A stretch of DNA of 64,000 nucleotides from Nissolia schottii (lineage: Eukaryota > Streptophyta > Magnoliopsida > Fabales > Fabaceae), in the NCBI GenBank assembly GCA_003254905.1, contig QANU01017745.1, positions 62,001 to 126,000 on the forward strand. The letters run 5' to 3'. Positions 34,225 to 47,292 of the stretch are shown piece by piece (within the stretch, counting starts at the first letter, position 1; each line of letters begins with the position of its first letter). The notes below the pieces were generated by a model that saw only the letters and a list, made by a program, of their open reading frames with translations, was not told the origin of the DNA and did not search any database. The position numbers and the translations under genes are program-made.

Positions 34225-37099
34225 TCACAAAGCTCTCACAGGAAAATGGTCGAATACGTAGAGGGTGTTTAAATGGGGCCCAAAAAGGCTACAAGACTAG
34301 TCAATTTGATTGATTTCAAACCTAACAAAGGATGCAACTAAAAAAGAAGTAGTATGAATCAAAGGAAAAGGTCCCCAAAAGGGGGAATACCATAAAAGAA
34401 GAAGATGTGAGGTAACAAGTCAAGTTTTCAACTTTATTCTGAGTCCAAAGTGGACGACGTGGGATCAGAGAAAGCGGGGAGAAAGAGAGATTCTCACGTG
34501 CTCAAAGTAAGAGATGCTGCGTTATTTATCATGATACTTTCATTCACTTTGGGTGAGATATTGCTTCAACATACATGTTACTTATCATTGGATGATATTT
34601 TAACGTAACTAGTAGTCTCTTAGTAATCTACGATCCAGTTCAATGGTGCATAACATGCATGTGACTAGATATAGTATTTCACGTAACTTTGAATACAAAT
34701 AACATTTCTCGCAAAAGAAATATCTCTTACATAGATACATTTAATATATATACTTATCAAACATGACACATTATGCCAACTCAGTATCTATGCATCATCA
34801 AATGGAGTCTCAATGATGTGTGTGCCATATTGAAACTAAAACTAATAATAGTTGTCATTAAGTTGGTATTATATCTCATGTTTGATGAGTACATAAAATT
34901 AGGTTGCATTTGATATTAGGAACATGACAAGGGGACAAAATTTTTTTCTTGTCTCTATTCCCATGTTTACGTCCTCTAAATCTTAATATTGGTAATTTAA
35001 GAGATAAGTATAATGTATAATCAGTGCCAAACAATAAATAAATTAAACCATTGCTTATTAACAACAACTAAGAATAGAATTTCTCCATAGAGTGAGGAAG
35101 GGACATGCTTTGTGGGTGTTGTTTGAAGGACTTTGAAAATAAATACAGAAAAAAGGGGTAACTTTGTTTGGTGATGGGTGAGGAGGGGACGTGGAGAGAG
35201 TGTTGTTGTCGTAGTTGGAGAGTTCGATAGATTAAGCACCTAAAAGCCGGCTTGGGGTGGAGGGTAGGGTAGTTAACTACTTTTTGATTAATTAAATTGG
35301 GATTAACTACTAAGAGTAAAATTATGCAACTTGGCACACGGCAAGTAGGACTGGGACCAAACAAGTCAAAACAAAAAATAATACTCTTAAAATATGTTAA
35401 AAGGGTCTCTTTTAAGTATGAGTAAATAGTATGGGAAATAAAAAAATGTCTAAAACATGATATCTTCTTGCATGTAAATAATGGTTATTAAACTCTTATG
35501 AATTTACGACTTTATCACATATAAATGAGTTAACAATTATAGTACTAATTTTTTTTTTTGTGTAAACTTATTATACGAAATTAACAATAGAATGGAATTT
35601 ACCATGTAAGAGGAGCATGAGAGTGTATAGACTAAAAAGCATTCCCCATGATCTTGGTTAAGAGTTGAGACACGTTATATGTCATATGGAGGTGGTTGAT
35701 GTGGAGTTTGACTATTGGGAATTAGCTTTGATGATATCTTCCTTTGGTTGCTTATAACATTGTAATTAGTGAATAAATAGACTACAAACCAACTATAAAG
35801 TACAACAACTATATATAATAGACTAAGAAGCAACTATAATAGATAGAATTTAAGACGCCATTTGTATAATCTTCCAAATCAAGTGATAGATAATACACTT
35901 ATCCAACTGCTTGGGAGGTTGTGACATATGCATTAATTTCTTTAATACATATGTTATATGTTAGGTATGAATCTCATTTATTCAATTAATGTCGAAAAAT
36001 TACATAACATTACAAATTATCATATATTTAAAATAAGTAATTAACTATTTTTCCTCCTACAATCCTAACAATTCAAACCCAATGTCACAATTAATCTTGT
36101 GTCATAATCCAGATGGACCATTCATACTCACAACTTCTGCTTCCTAAATTGGTGCTGATTTTGTGTGATTGTCACACACAACAACAATAATAATTAAGAA
36201 ACCATGGTCCATATCTAGTCACCAGTTGAAAGCTCCAATTGTCTTTTGTCACAAGAAGAGCCCAATTAGAGGCATAGAATAATATGGTGGGTCCCTAAAT
36301 TGTCCATAGCTTCATGCTTATTCTAATGCAAAGGATTATATTGGCAATTGGATTGCCCTCTCAAGCATGCTGCAAATGGGGTCTGTAACAATGACCTGTG
36401 TCTGCTACAGTGTTGCTAGACAGCAAAGCATGGATTGGTAATGTAATTGATAATGGCCCTTTGTGACATTGACATGCCCTTATGGATATAATAAGCTTTT
36501 GTGTGTGGGAAAAAACATATCTAGAGGGTGATAGTTTTGACAGCTTATTTTCAAATTTTGGGTGAGGTGAAGCAACAAGCAAGTGAAATAGGTGCTAAGG
36601 ATTCTAGGGTAATGTGATATAGCTTTTAATTGGGATAACACTTGATGAGGTTATAGCATAGACACTAAACTGCTCCAAAAAAGTTTCATTATAATCTTAT
36701 TTAACTCGTTTTTTCTTTGTCATTAATTTTTACACATTTATACTATCATATAATTGCATGTTATTATATGGGACTCAACGACTTTTACTTATGTAATAAC
36801 ACGTGATTAAATGATAATGTAAAAATCTTTTATGTTATCAAAGTTAATCTCTTCCTTTTGGTAAAAGAATGTTTTTAGTTCTTACTAAGAGTATTCACTA
36901 TCGAAAGAAATGATCAATCCCTTCTAGAGTTTGAGGTCATCGAAGTGAGCATATTTCGGGCCACGAGACCCTCTACATACACTCCATCGCTTGTCGAAAA
37001 CCTGACTAGATGCTTAAGGAACTTAGTTAACAACTATACTAGGTCTCACGGTTTTTATAAAAGAATACAACAACTTACTTTTTTTGGTAATAGATAGAA
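34225..37099. other. Intergenic region
   Basis: Promoter of the DUF1645-like gene at its left end (including CACGTG at 34495-34500, a G-box), then AT-rich spacer with no recognised gene or clear transposon. Open frames on the minus strand at 34.9-36.6 kb overlap one another and have no recognisable features. Confidence 0.5.
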
Positions 37100-37234
37100 G
37101 GCCCAGAGGCCCATGAAATAAAAGCACTAAGCTATAGGACAACGGGGGCCCTGAAAACATGAGCTAGCAGGTGAACCCAATGGCAAGTTGGGCCCATTCT
37201 TGATCTTGGGTATTGAGAAATGCTCTCTGGCCCA
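37100..37234 (+). promoter_or_regulatory. Cluster of site II (TGGGCC) elements upstream of the PPR gene
   Basis: GGCCCA occurs at 37100-37105 and 37108-37113, the palindrome TGGGCCCA at 37189-37196, and GGCCCA at 37229-37234. All lie within 250 bp of the ATG at 37344. Site II clusters are typical of promoters of nuclear genes for organelle gene expression and are bound by TCP factors. Confidence 0.6.
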
Positions 37235-37343
37235 ATTAATAAATAAATAAAATATTTTTCTAATTACACATTTTCCCTAAAAAAGTAAAAGAAAAAAAAT
37301 GAAAAAAAAGAAGAAACGAAAAACCACCATCCAAAAGAGAAGA

Positions 37344-39080
37344 ATGCTGTGTTTTTTCAGGAGCAAGAATGCTGCTTTTTCCATCACTTGTTTTCACCTT
37401 CTCAAGCTCTGTGCATCATCTTCTCTTCATCAATCTTCTCACCCACGTTCCAAAAGACCTCTAAGCAATTCCAAATGTCCAGAACCAGCTTCCTCCAATT
37501 CCATTGTCCCAGCTCCAATTCAAGCAAAAACCCCTTCTTCCTCCCTTGCTGTTTCCATTTGCTCTCTGCTCTCCAACCATGTCTCTTCCACCAATGACAT
37601 TGATTCCGTATTGGGTCCTTACAAGGGGAATTTGAGCTCCGACCTTGTCCTTAGCGTTTTGATGAGTTACAAGCAACTGGGTAGGGCAAAAACCCTAACT
37701 TTCTTCTCTTGGGCTGGGACCCACATGGGGTTTCAGCTTGATGACCCCGTGGTTGAGTACATGGCTGATTTCTTCGGTAGGAGGAAGCTCTTTGATGACA
37801 TGAAGTGCTTGCTGATGACTGTGTCATTGCATAAAGGTAGTGTTTCTTCCAAGGCTTTGTCAATTTGTATAAGGTTTTTGGGTAGGCAAGGTAGAATTAA
37901 GGATGCACTGGAACTGTTTGATGAAATGGAAGCTGTGTTTAGGTGTAGGCCTGATGATAACCTTGTGTGTAACAACATGCTTTATGTCTTATGCAAGAGG
38001 CAATCGTCCGAGGAGACGGTTGAGCTCGCTCTATCGATCTTCCGGAGGATCAAGTCTCCGGACACTTATTCGTGTAGTAACATGCTTGTTGGTTTGTGTA
38101 GAGTTGGTAGGTTAGAGGCAGCCCTTGAGATTTTCGGCCGGATGGACAGGATTGGCGTGGTTCCGACTCGTTCTGCATTGAATGTGCTTATTGGGGAGCT
38201 TTGCTCGGTGAGCGCGAGAGAAGGTTCTGTTGAGAAGGTGAGGGTGAGGACTACTCGCAGACCGTATACTATATTTGTTCCTAAAGTGGGGGGAAACAGC
38301 GGCGCAATTCAGCCTGCGGTTGAAGTGTTTTGGGCGGTTCTTAATTCCGGCTTGCTGCCCAGTACTTTTGTTGTAGTCAAGCTTATGTCAGAGCTTTGCC
38401 GCGTAGGTAACACTGAAGAAGCTGTTGAAGTGTTGAGGATTGCTGAGGAAAGGAGGCTAACTTGCGTGGAAGAGGGATACTCGATGGTCATGAAGGCGAT
38501 GTGTGATCACCGCCGTGTGGAGGAAGCGAGTGAGTTGTTCAGGAGAATGCTAGACCATCGTTTGAAGATAAAGTTGGTTGTTTATAATTCTATTATATCC
38601 ATGCTATGCAAGCTGGGAAATTTAAGTGATGCTACGAGGGTCTTTGAAATCATGAACAAGAAAAGATGCATTCCTGATAATTTGACATACATTCCTTTGA
38701 TCCATGCTCATGGTGAGGAGAAGAACTGGAAAGCCGTTTACAAATTATCGGTTGAAATGCTGGGTTTGGGCTTGATTCCGCATTTCCACACTTACAATTT
38801 AGTAGACAGTCTTTTGCGAGAACATGACCAGTTGGATCTGTGTCAAAAATTGGAAAGGAAATTGGAGAACCAGAAGCTGCAGAAGCTGTGTAAGATGGGC
38901 CAACTTGGTGCTGCTTATGAGAAGGCGAAATCGATGCTTGAAAAGGGTATCCATTTATCACCACCTGCTAGAGACACATTTAAGCATGAGTTTCAGAAAT
39001 GTGGCAAGTTAAAAATAGCACAGCAATTACTGGAGATGAATGATAGAGTTCAGGAGCCTGAGCAGATTAACAGAACTTAA
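37344..39080 (+). CDS. Pentatricopeptide repeat (PPR) protein, P class, probably mitochondrial
   Basis: Intronless, as most plant PPR genes are. The likely start is the ATG at 37344 (MLCFFRSKNAAFS), giving 578 aa. An in-frame ATG at 37299 would add 15 mostly Lys/Arg residues and is less plausible. The N-terminus has an amphipathic, Ser/Arg-rich organelle targeting region. From about residue 150 onward come degenerate 35-aa PPR helical pairs, for example ALELFDEMEAVF...PDDNLVCNNMLYVLCK, TYSCSNMLVGLCRVGRLEAALEIFGRM, and LVVYNSIISMLCKLGNLSDATRVFEIM. No E, DYW or SMR domain is present. PPR proteins bind organellar RNA in a sequence-specific manner for processing, splicing or stability. The target RNA is not predictable here. 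Confidence 0.9.
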   Translation: MLCFFRSKNAAFSITCFHLLKLCASSSLHQSSHPRSKRPLSNSKCPEPASSNSIVPAPIQAKTPSSSLAVSICSLLSNHVSSTNDIDSVLGPYKGNLSSDLVLSVLMSYKQLGRAKTLTFFSWAGTHMGFQLDDPVVEYMADFFGRRKLFDDMKCLLMTVSLHKGSVSSKALSICIRFLGRQGRIKDALELFDEMEAVFRCRPDDNLVCNNMLYVLCKRQSSEETVELALSIFRRIKSPDTYSCSNMLVGLCRVGRLEAALEIFGRMDRIGVVPTRSALNVLIGELCSVSAREGSVEKVRVRTTRRPYTIFVPKVGGNSGAIQPAVEVFWAVLNSGLLPSTFVVVKLMSELCRVGNTEEAVEVLRIAEERRLTCVEEGYSMVMKAMCDHRRVEEASELFRRMLDHRLKIKLVVYNSIISMLCKLGNLSDATRVFEIMNKKRCIPDNLTYIPLIHAHGEEKNWKAVYKLSVEMLGLGLIPHFHTYNLVDSLLREHDQLDLCQKLERKLENQKLQKLCKMGQLGAAYEKAKSMLEKGIHLSPPARDTFKHEFQKCGKLKIAQQLLEMNDRVQEPEQINRT

Positions 39081-40368
39081 ATAGTTATGAATGAAAAGTA
39101 TATTCTTTTGTTGTTGGAACTTCATATGCATGATTGGTATATTTTGTTTCTCCAAGATGTTGTAAGGCACAAAAGCCTCTTGCAGTGTTCAATTGCTAGA
39201 ATCTTCATATCATTATGCACCTTGTGTAGAAGCAACCTGTGCAAAGTAGCAATTTATGTCCCTCAAGTCTGCAAGACAAGCTAATGTATTTCTTTCAACA
39301 TTCTTGGTAGAAAAAGTTTTTTCTGATTTACAAATGAATTTCAATTTGCTTTATGTAGATATATCACCATGATGGCATCATGATTTGTAACAAAGAGAAA
39401 TTTTAGTAGGTATAAGACTTTAGGTTAATGATAGATTCAGTTTTCTCTTATTTTGTAGCTTTTTTCTTAAGAGAGTGAACCTTAATGTTTACATTTGATG
39501 ATTATAGATTGTGGGACTCTTGCAAAAAAAATGATGAAGTGTGGCACATCGTTCTCCTTACATATTGAACGATCTCGATTTATACAAAATTCAATGGATG
39601 CAAACAAACAAACAAACAGAAAAAAAGGGAAAAAAATAAAGTGGTTTCCTACGGTACAGGGTAAGTACGTGATGATATTTAATTTATTTATTTTTAATAA
39701 TTTTTATAAATAAATTTATTAGTTTTTATTATTATATCATGTTTTATATAATTGTAATAATCTTTTCATATGTCAAATTATTAAAAAAATTCAACTTATA
39801 AGAGGTTTAGAGATTTACAGATCATTTGAGCTTACGTTACATTCCTTTATAAATAGCGTATTAAAAATTATTAATTTATTATATATTAAATCATGAAATA
39901 ATAAAAAAAATTGATGAATTTAATTGTAAAAATTATAAAAAAAAAATGGATAAATTAAGTAGTATTTACTCTATGGGTAGGTGAAAAATAAAAAAAAATC
40001 TGATAAGATATAATATAATTAGCCTAGACCAATCTACTAACACATTTTTCACATTAATAAAATTAACAAAAATTATAAACGTAAAATAAATTTTTTTTAC
40101 AATATCATCCAATCTTATACACGATTGCGACACACCTGCTAATTTTTTAATTTAATGAAGCAAAAGGAGAAAAGGTAAAATATAAAAAAGAAAAGAATAT
40201 GTTAACCAAATAATAATAACAAAAACAGAGAGAAGGGCTCAGCTTCAGCAACTTCTAGCTGGCTCAGCTTCGAACTCTGTGTCTGTGAATTGTGATAGGG
40301 TTGGGTTCCTTCTTCTGAATCAGCAATCAATCAATCTTCTTCACTTGTAGTTGAAACTTGAAAGAGCG
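39081..40368. other. Spacer and promoter of the U11/U12-35K gene
   Basis: 3' flank of the PPR gene, then AT-rich DNA with poly-A/T tracts. The last 130 bp are the leader of the next gene. No other gene or recognisable transposon. Confidence 0.5.
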
Positions 40369-40639
40369 ATGGAGAAAATGAGGGCGAGAAACTTGAACTC
40401 TGTTTTCTACTCGGATTCGTACCATCCCATCCAAGCTGGCAGCATCGACGGCACCGATGTTCTTCCCCACGACAATGCCGTTTTGCGCGCTCACCTCTGT
40501 TCCTCTATTGGCCTCTGTCCGTAACTATTCTAATCTCTCCTTCCTTCTTCCTTCTTTTTTTTTTTTTTTNNNNNNNNNNNNNNNNNNNNTTTTTTTTTTT
40601 TTTTATGAATCGCTTTTCTCCTTATTGTGTTTTTGGGGT

Positions 40640-40704
<65 letters not shown>

Positions 40705-43147
40705 AATTTGATTTTGTTCGTTTCTAAGCCGAAAAATTGGATTTTGCAGATGACCCTTTTGGTGATCCTAAGGCCACTGGTGACCCTTACTGCACTCTCT
40801 TCGTGGGTCGCCTCTCTCGCCTCACCTCTGAAGATACTCTCCTCAAGGTCTATTTTTTAATTTACTTTATTATTTTTAATTATTGTTGTTACGATATGTT
40901 CATCTTCCATGTTAGAATTGTTAAGTGCTACAGAGCTAGAAGAATAGTTGCTAAAATGATGTATGAAAGGAACATTGTGCTTATGATGTGAGTTTGAGAG
41001 TAGCATCTGTAACACAATTGTATTCCTTGAAGCTTATTAGTCTCAATTCCTGAATTGATGGAATTCGATTGTAAATACAATATAAATTTATTCGATTTAA
41101 GCATTCGGAATTGATGGAATATATTGAGGGACAGATGAAAGGGATAGAAATGAAATTGTCCTAAGAGGATACTGCCAGTCTGCAAGTTCTTCTTTTGATG
41201 CTTTGTTTTTAATGAAGTTTAGGGTTATCTTAAATTGTGTTTTTATGGAAAGTGTGGTTCTTTGCCTTTCAGGTTATGAGTAAGTATGGTCGGGTGAAGA
41301 ACTTATGCTTGGTCAGGGACATCGGTAAGTTCTTTGGTCTTTCTTCATTCTTAACCCCTCTCTGATTTGTAGTTTCTGTCAGTTATCGTGCTAAACCCCT
41401 CAATTGGAAATTTTATGCATTTTGTTTCGTTGAATGATATAAATTGATGATTACTCTTTTAGCCATATTGTTGTCAAGCTGTGGGATTTAACTTCTTACA
41501 TTGAATTTATTTGTTTTTGGTTGCAGTGACCGGAGCTTCTCGTGGCTATGCTTTTGTTGAATATGAAACTGAAAGGGAGATGCGGCGCGCATATATGGTG
41601 CTGCAACATGTTAAAGCTTTGCTTATTCCTTTCTATGAAATGATAATGGTTCTGAATTTTCTGATATGTTATAATTTTCTCATTTGCAGGATGCTCATCA
41701 TTCTTTTGTTGATGATTATGAAATCATTGTTGATTATAACAGACAGCACTTGATGCCAGGATGGATTCCAAGAAGGTTAGGTCAGTTAAAGTGTCTCATT
41801 CCTTAAGTTGTATTTTGTAGTATCTATTTACTGACTGAGCCGAAGCCATCTGATTTTGCCGCTCTCTCGTACAGGTGGTGGTCTTAGTGGCAAGAAGGAA
41901 TCGGGACAACTTCGTTTCGGGGGAAGAGAAAAACCGTTTCGTGCACCCCTGTATATTTCAGTCCTCTTATTACTTATACCTGCAAATTATAATTTTGCTA
42001 ATTTCTGAATTGTGTTATAAACTAATTATTTTTTCTATCAGAGTATTTTGAGCCACTGACTATTACTCTTTTATTTACTAACAAATTTTAGTGTTGTTGT
42101 CATTTAATTAAATTTCATTTAGAGGTGTATTGAGGGTTATGTTACAGCCTCATATGAGGGATTAAATGCCTCCAATGATTATCAAAACTGAAATAACTTA
42201 TTTGTTTAGTGCTTCATCGTCGAAGTTCTGTGAAGGGGATCTAATTAGTGTATTTTGGAGAAAAACATGACTTATCTGCATTTACTATTTGGCTAGATGC
42301 TATTATACTGCTTTTGATACCTACCTGAATTTGATCCAATAAGTTAGTTTTGGTGGCTTAGCTTCTTTTCATCGACTTCTAGTCTTATTGATTCTCTGTT
42401 TTCTTGGCTATTCAATCAGGAAACCAATCCCATACGAAGAGTTGGAGAAGCTTGGCATCCCACCTCCGCCTGAGGGACGATACATGACACGCTTTCAGGT
42501 TTCGTTTTTTTTTTTTTACCTTGAGCATTATTTTTGAGAATGTGTTTTATAATCTCATATATGCGAGAACATATGATCTGTATTCAATATTTTACGATAT
42601 CAAATGACGAATAAATTTGTATTTAGTATACGGCTGCTCATTATCGGATGAGTCATGGCACATCATTTCTCTTTGCTTTTGTTAAATCATTAGTTACTAA
42701 AAGTTAGTGTTCTAACCAAATTGACATTTACAATTCTTTTGTTACTTTCTTCTATTTGTTCATAAATGTTTACAGGTTCCATCTCCCCCTAGAAGAGAAA
42801 GGGACCTTTCAGACCGGGAAGAAGGCTCTCACAGAAGTGGTTCTACTTCTAAGGACAGGAACAGGACAGAAGGTGCCCACAAAAGTTCGGCAGATGCTGA
42901 AGAAGGGCGCTATAAAAGGAGTTTGAGTCACCGAGAAGACTGCTCGCATGGAAGGAGCTCTTTGGAGAGGAGGGAAGAGAAGGGTGGTGATCATTATCAT
43001 TACCATAACAAGAGTTCGTCCGAGAAAGAACACCGACACCGGAGTTCCAAATCCGAGAAACATTATCGGAAAAGAAAAGAAAGAGATGAACACTCTTATA
43101 GGAGGGAAAGATATAGTCGCCATTCCCCTTACAACGACGATGACTGA
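40369..43147 (+). CDS. SNRNP35: U11/U12 small nuclear ribonucleoprotein 35 kDa protein
   Basis: Eight exons (40369-40516, 40750-40847, 41273-41324, 41527-41597, 41690-41780, 41875-41950, 42420-42498, 42776-43147) give 328 aa. The N-terminal [13 protein letters not shown] block and the single RRM (RNP2 TLFVGR at 65-70, RNP1 SRGYAFVE at 104-111) are characteristic. After the RRM come [19 protein letters not shown] and [26 protein letters not shown], then an Arg/Ser/His/Glu-rich tail. The protein belongs to the U11/U12 di-snRNP, which recognises U12-type introns in the minor spliceosome, and resembles U1-70K. Exon 1 must end at GT-CCGT (40517) to keep frame; the stronger-looking GTAACT four bases later would shift it. 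Intron 1 contains an assembly gap. Confidence 0.92.
40570..40589. other. Assembly gap (20 Ns)
   Basis: Twenty ambiguous bases inside a poly-T tract in intron 1 of the U11/U12-35K gene. The true length is unknown. Confidence 0.99.
40640..40704. repeat. Compound (TA)n(CA)n(TA)n microsatellite
   Basis: TA units, then about 16 CA units, then TA units, all within intron 1 of the U11/U12-35K gene, about 45 bp before the acceptor. Confidence 0.95.
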
Positions 43148-44430
43148 GGTCTACAACTTATTCATTCGTCACCACTTCAATTGTGCCGTTTGGCTTTGTA
43201 TGTATTCATGAAGAAATTGGAATGCTCAGTGGCTGGGTGAAATGCTGAGTCTGGTCATAAAACATTGCTAGCAATTAGAAATGAAAATATGATTATTTGT
43301 TTCAAGCACAACAATTCACACTAAAGGTAACGGGGCAAGTTTTTAAGAGAAAGTCCAATCATGTTGTAAGCACTATTCTGCATGTTGAAAAACTTTCTCA
43401 CAATATAGTGATCTACATTATTAATCAATTATTGTATCTTATCTTTTATACGAGTTATAAAGTATTTTTACTATCAAACAATTATATATTATCTTTTATG
43501 AAAGGCAAAAAGTTTTAAGACACAGGGAAGAGGCAACAAGAGAAGTCCCTACCTCCTAAGATTGAATGTGAAGGGAAAATACACCGAGTCGCTTTAAGAC
43601 CCAGACAGAGATCTTGAAAGGTGACTAGTTCTATACATGAATTCGGATGCAAGAAATCTACATGAAATCTGTAAGGATCAAATAACATGTCAAAGTTTTT
43701 ATTTTATAAATGACAACGAAAGTGTTTTAGTAAACCAACAAATTTTCTTTTTCATAACTAAAGTATTTCATTTATTATAATGACAATGAAAAGCAGTTTG
43801 ATTAATCTCGAAAAAATACAAATTAAATTTTTGAGAAGGGCAAGAGAGTAATATTTAGGGTAAGCTCGGTATTGATCATCTCACCAAAGTCAAAAAATAA
43901 TTTTAGACTTTTCAAATACTTATAGAAATACTCACAAACTATTTATTAAAGTGATCATCATATCAATAATAAAAATTAAACTCCCTGTCTTGTTAGGTGA
44001 GGAGTTGTTTCATACAAATTATATCAATTATGTTTAGCTAGTGGTATTTTAACTAAGAAGTCATGGTAAAAGCCAAAATCTTACAATAAAGGGAAAAAAA
44101 AGAGTCCTGGGTAAAATTTTTTATTGAACCAACAAAAACAATAATAATAATATTAATATTGGCAGGAACACATGATTGGTCCATTTGACGTGGTTGACTT
44201 TACCAGCTGAACAGGCAAGCTATCTTGTTGTAGCAGCCAATTTGGCGAATCCCCAAATAGCTTTCTTTTTTATTTTCATTTTCCTTTTCATTCTTTTTTC
44301 TTCTCTAATACTTGCTCTTTCACTTTCCCTCAACGTTCTCACCAACCAAACACTAGAAAAATCAATCTTTTGAAACAAAGTTGGATCCTTTTCCTTTCCA
44401 TCTCTGCGGCTTTTGAACAGAACAGCAACA
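43148..44430. other. Spacer between the U11/U12-35K and M50B-like genes
   Basis: 3' flank, AT-rich DNA, and the promoter and leader of the next gene from about 44160. No gene seen. A slightly GC-richer block at 43510-43700 has no recognised identity. Confidence 0.5.
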
Positions 44431-47292
44431 ATGCCCAACTGGGAGCTCAAGAACTGCTGCGACCGCGACCAGAAGATCTTCATTGCTTGTGTTGCTGCCT
44501 TCACCGTTGTCATCTTCCTGGTTCGTACCCCTCAATCACAACCCCCCCCCCACTTTAGGAATTTGTGATTATTGCTTCTTCTGAGCTCAAAATAATGTAC
44601 ATTATTGTCAAAGTTTGAAGCTTTAGTTCAGATTATAAGTAATTTATGGTTAATCTATCAAATTCCCCCTTTCAAATGTTAGCTACACAATTTTTTAGGG
44701 AATTGAGGTATTTGTAATAATGCACCTTTATATTTGGCTTTGTTTCGTTGAAATTGGTGTATAAATGGGGCATGCGAACCTTTGTGTAGTCATTTTATGG
44801 CTGGAAAGAGATTATGAGAAAGAAAACAATTTGCTTTAATTTCAAATAATTGGTAAATGAGGAATGAGGGGTTTGGTAGTTGTGATGATGTATGAGAATT
44901 TGGAGTGCCACAAATGCTGTTTCTGTGTAAAAAAATTGCTGGCTAGTAGTAGTTGGGTTTTATTTTTCCCCCCTTGAAACCAATGGGTTTTGCTGTTGGG
45001 GGAAGCTTTTCTTGAGAGAATTGTGCAACCCAATAGAGAGAGGATTAAGAATTACTATTTGTCGGATTATTTGTGACTGGATCAAATTTCAGGCTCTATT
45101 GGGGTGAGCTCTATAGCATGTTTGGATTTTAGTTTGGAAGCCGTAAAATCAAATTTGAGGCTCTAAAAGTGAAAATTTTCCACTTCTGAATTGGTCAGAA
45201 TTGATTTTTGGATCATCCCCGCAGATTTTCAAAACATGCATATGTAAGCTGAAAAATGGGGTTGATTTGACATTTGACTATGGACCACTTCAAAAGGAGG
45301 TCCTTAGTTATATATCATGTTTGGTTAAAACTAAAAAACAGAGAAGTTTCCGGATATGTGGAATTGATAACCATTGAGATTTATGTTTATGTCATGTAGA
45401 TATTGTTTTTTGGGGATACAATATTTATGTTGGTCGTTGTACTTATATTCTTATGGCTAATACTCTGTTGTGATGGTTACAGCTATGGAGGACCTTTCTA
45501 CTTACACCTTTTAAGCTCATCACCGTGTTTCTGCACGAAGCAAGTCATGCCATCGCTTGCTGGCTCACTTGTGGCAAGGTAAAACCGTAAATGTCACCTT
45601 ATAGGTAGCCAACTTTGGTTCTATGCCCTAAGTAATATGGAAAAGCAGATGTTATGGCTTCCAATTTATAATGCAAGTAATCTAAGAATGTATGGGGTCA
45701 ATAATGTCTCTTATTGATTACATATCATCAAATATGCTTTTGATTTTCTTAATGAATTTTATCAATGATTGGAGTGAAAATAGGTAATAAAAGAAAAACA
45801 CTTGTATTCTGTAGCAAGAAGTTAATTCTGCTAAGTTTATTTTGCTTTCTCGTCTGAATACTGAATCGTTGTTAGTTTGATGCCGACAGGTGGAGGGAAT
45901 CCAGGTTCATGCTAATGAGGGTGGGGTAACACAAACTCGTGGTGGCATATATTGGGTGATCTTGCCTGCCGGATGTAATGCACTTTTCTCCCTCAATTTT
46001 AAGTTAACACATTAATGTTTACTTATGTGCTACACGATGTTGTTAATTATGTAATGTGTAGATATATAGATATGGTATGCAATGGGGGAAAAATCTTTTG
46101 AAATTAATGTAGAATCAGAGTCTTATGCATTGCTGTCTGATGATAATAATCTGATTTGAGTTTGATAAGAGCACATGTTGTATTGGTTTTGCATCTAGAC
46201 CTCGGTTCGTCATTTTGGGGGATGGCTTTGATACTCGCTTCCACAAATCTTGTCACCGCAAGAATTGCTGCTGGTTGCTTTATTGCTGCTCTGATTATTG
46301 TGCTCTTCATTGCTAAAAATGTAAGAGGGCTATAGATTCAGAAATCCGAATGTTTTTACTTTTCTTTATCTAATCTATTTACGTTATTTGGCTCATGACT
46401 TTTTATCCCTTTTCCTGTGTCTTGCTACATGGTTTTTGTCCGAAAAGTGGACACTCCGAGCACTCTGCATTGGTGAGTGCTGTGCTTTTATGATAATCTT
46501 AAATAAAAAGGGGGAAAAAGGGGATAATATCTCACGTTATTCTTCTGGATCGATGAACATTCAGGATTTATTGTGTTTATTGCGGTAATTTGGATTCTGC
46601 AAGAGAAAACAACAGTTCACATCCTTCGCTATGTCATTCTCTTTATTGGTAATATTCTTGTCCTCTTCATTCATTTCCTATAAATAGTTTAAGTTTGTTT
46701 CTGAAAGTTAGTTGTGTCATTGATTGCGAATCATATCGGCAATTAACAATATTTGGTTCTTAGGTGTGATGAACAGTTTGTTTTCGGTGTACGGTATGTA
46801 TTCAATCGCCTTCTGTTTGGTTTATTTTTCACTTCAGATAACAAATCTCTTTGACATTGCTATTTTCATATGATTGCGAATTCGTGTGGTGTAGATATTT
46901 ATGACGATTTGATATCTCGAAGAGTCAACTCTAGTGATGCCGAGAAGTTTGCAGAAATTTGCCCATGCCCCTGCAATGGAGTGGGATGGGGAGTTCTTTG
47001 GTGAGTTTTTCTGAAAGAAAATTACTCTATTTTGAAGTGAAAAGTAGCTGGTTTTGTTGGGATTGAAATCTACAACAATTTTATCACAAATTTTGCTCTA
47101 ATAAGTAATATCACTCTGTTCTTGAAGCTTGATTTGTTACAATTATACTCAATTTGTGCCTTTTTTTTCTTTTTTTTTGATTTCTCATCATTAATATTTT
47201 CTTTCTGTGATGCATTCCACACTTTTAGGGGGATGATATCATTTGGATTTCTTTGTGCTTCTTTGTACCTTGGACTTGTCATATTATCATGA
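44431..47292 (+). CDS. M50B-like membrane metallopeptidase family protein
   Basis: Nine exons (44431-44520, 45483-45578, 45890-45974, 46199-46320, 46448-46472, 46565-46648, 46764-46793, 46895-47000, 47229-47292) give 233 aa, in frame throughout. A zinc-binding HEASH motif (HExxH, residues 48-52) sits at the end of the second hydrophobic segment. The rest is strongly hydrophobic, with about six to seven membrane spans, including ILPAGYLGSSFWGMALILAS, where NPDG-type M50 enzymes carry their second metal ligand. The conserved tail reads CPCPCNGVGWGVLWGMISF. The family (Pfam M50B-like) is related to site-2 proteases that cut within membranes, but peptidase activity is unproven for plant members. 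Exons 5 and 7 are only 25 and 30 nt. Confidence 0.87.
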
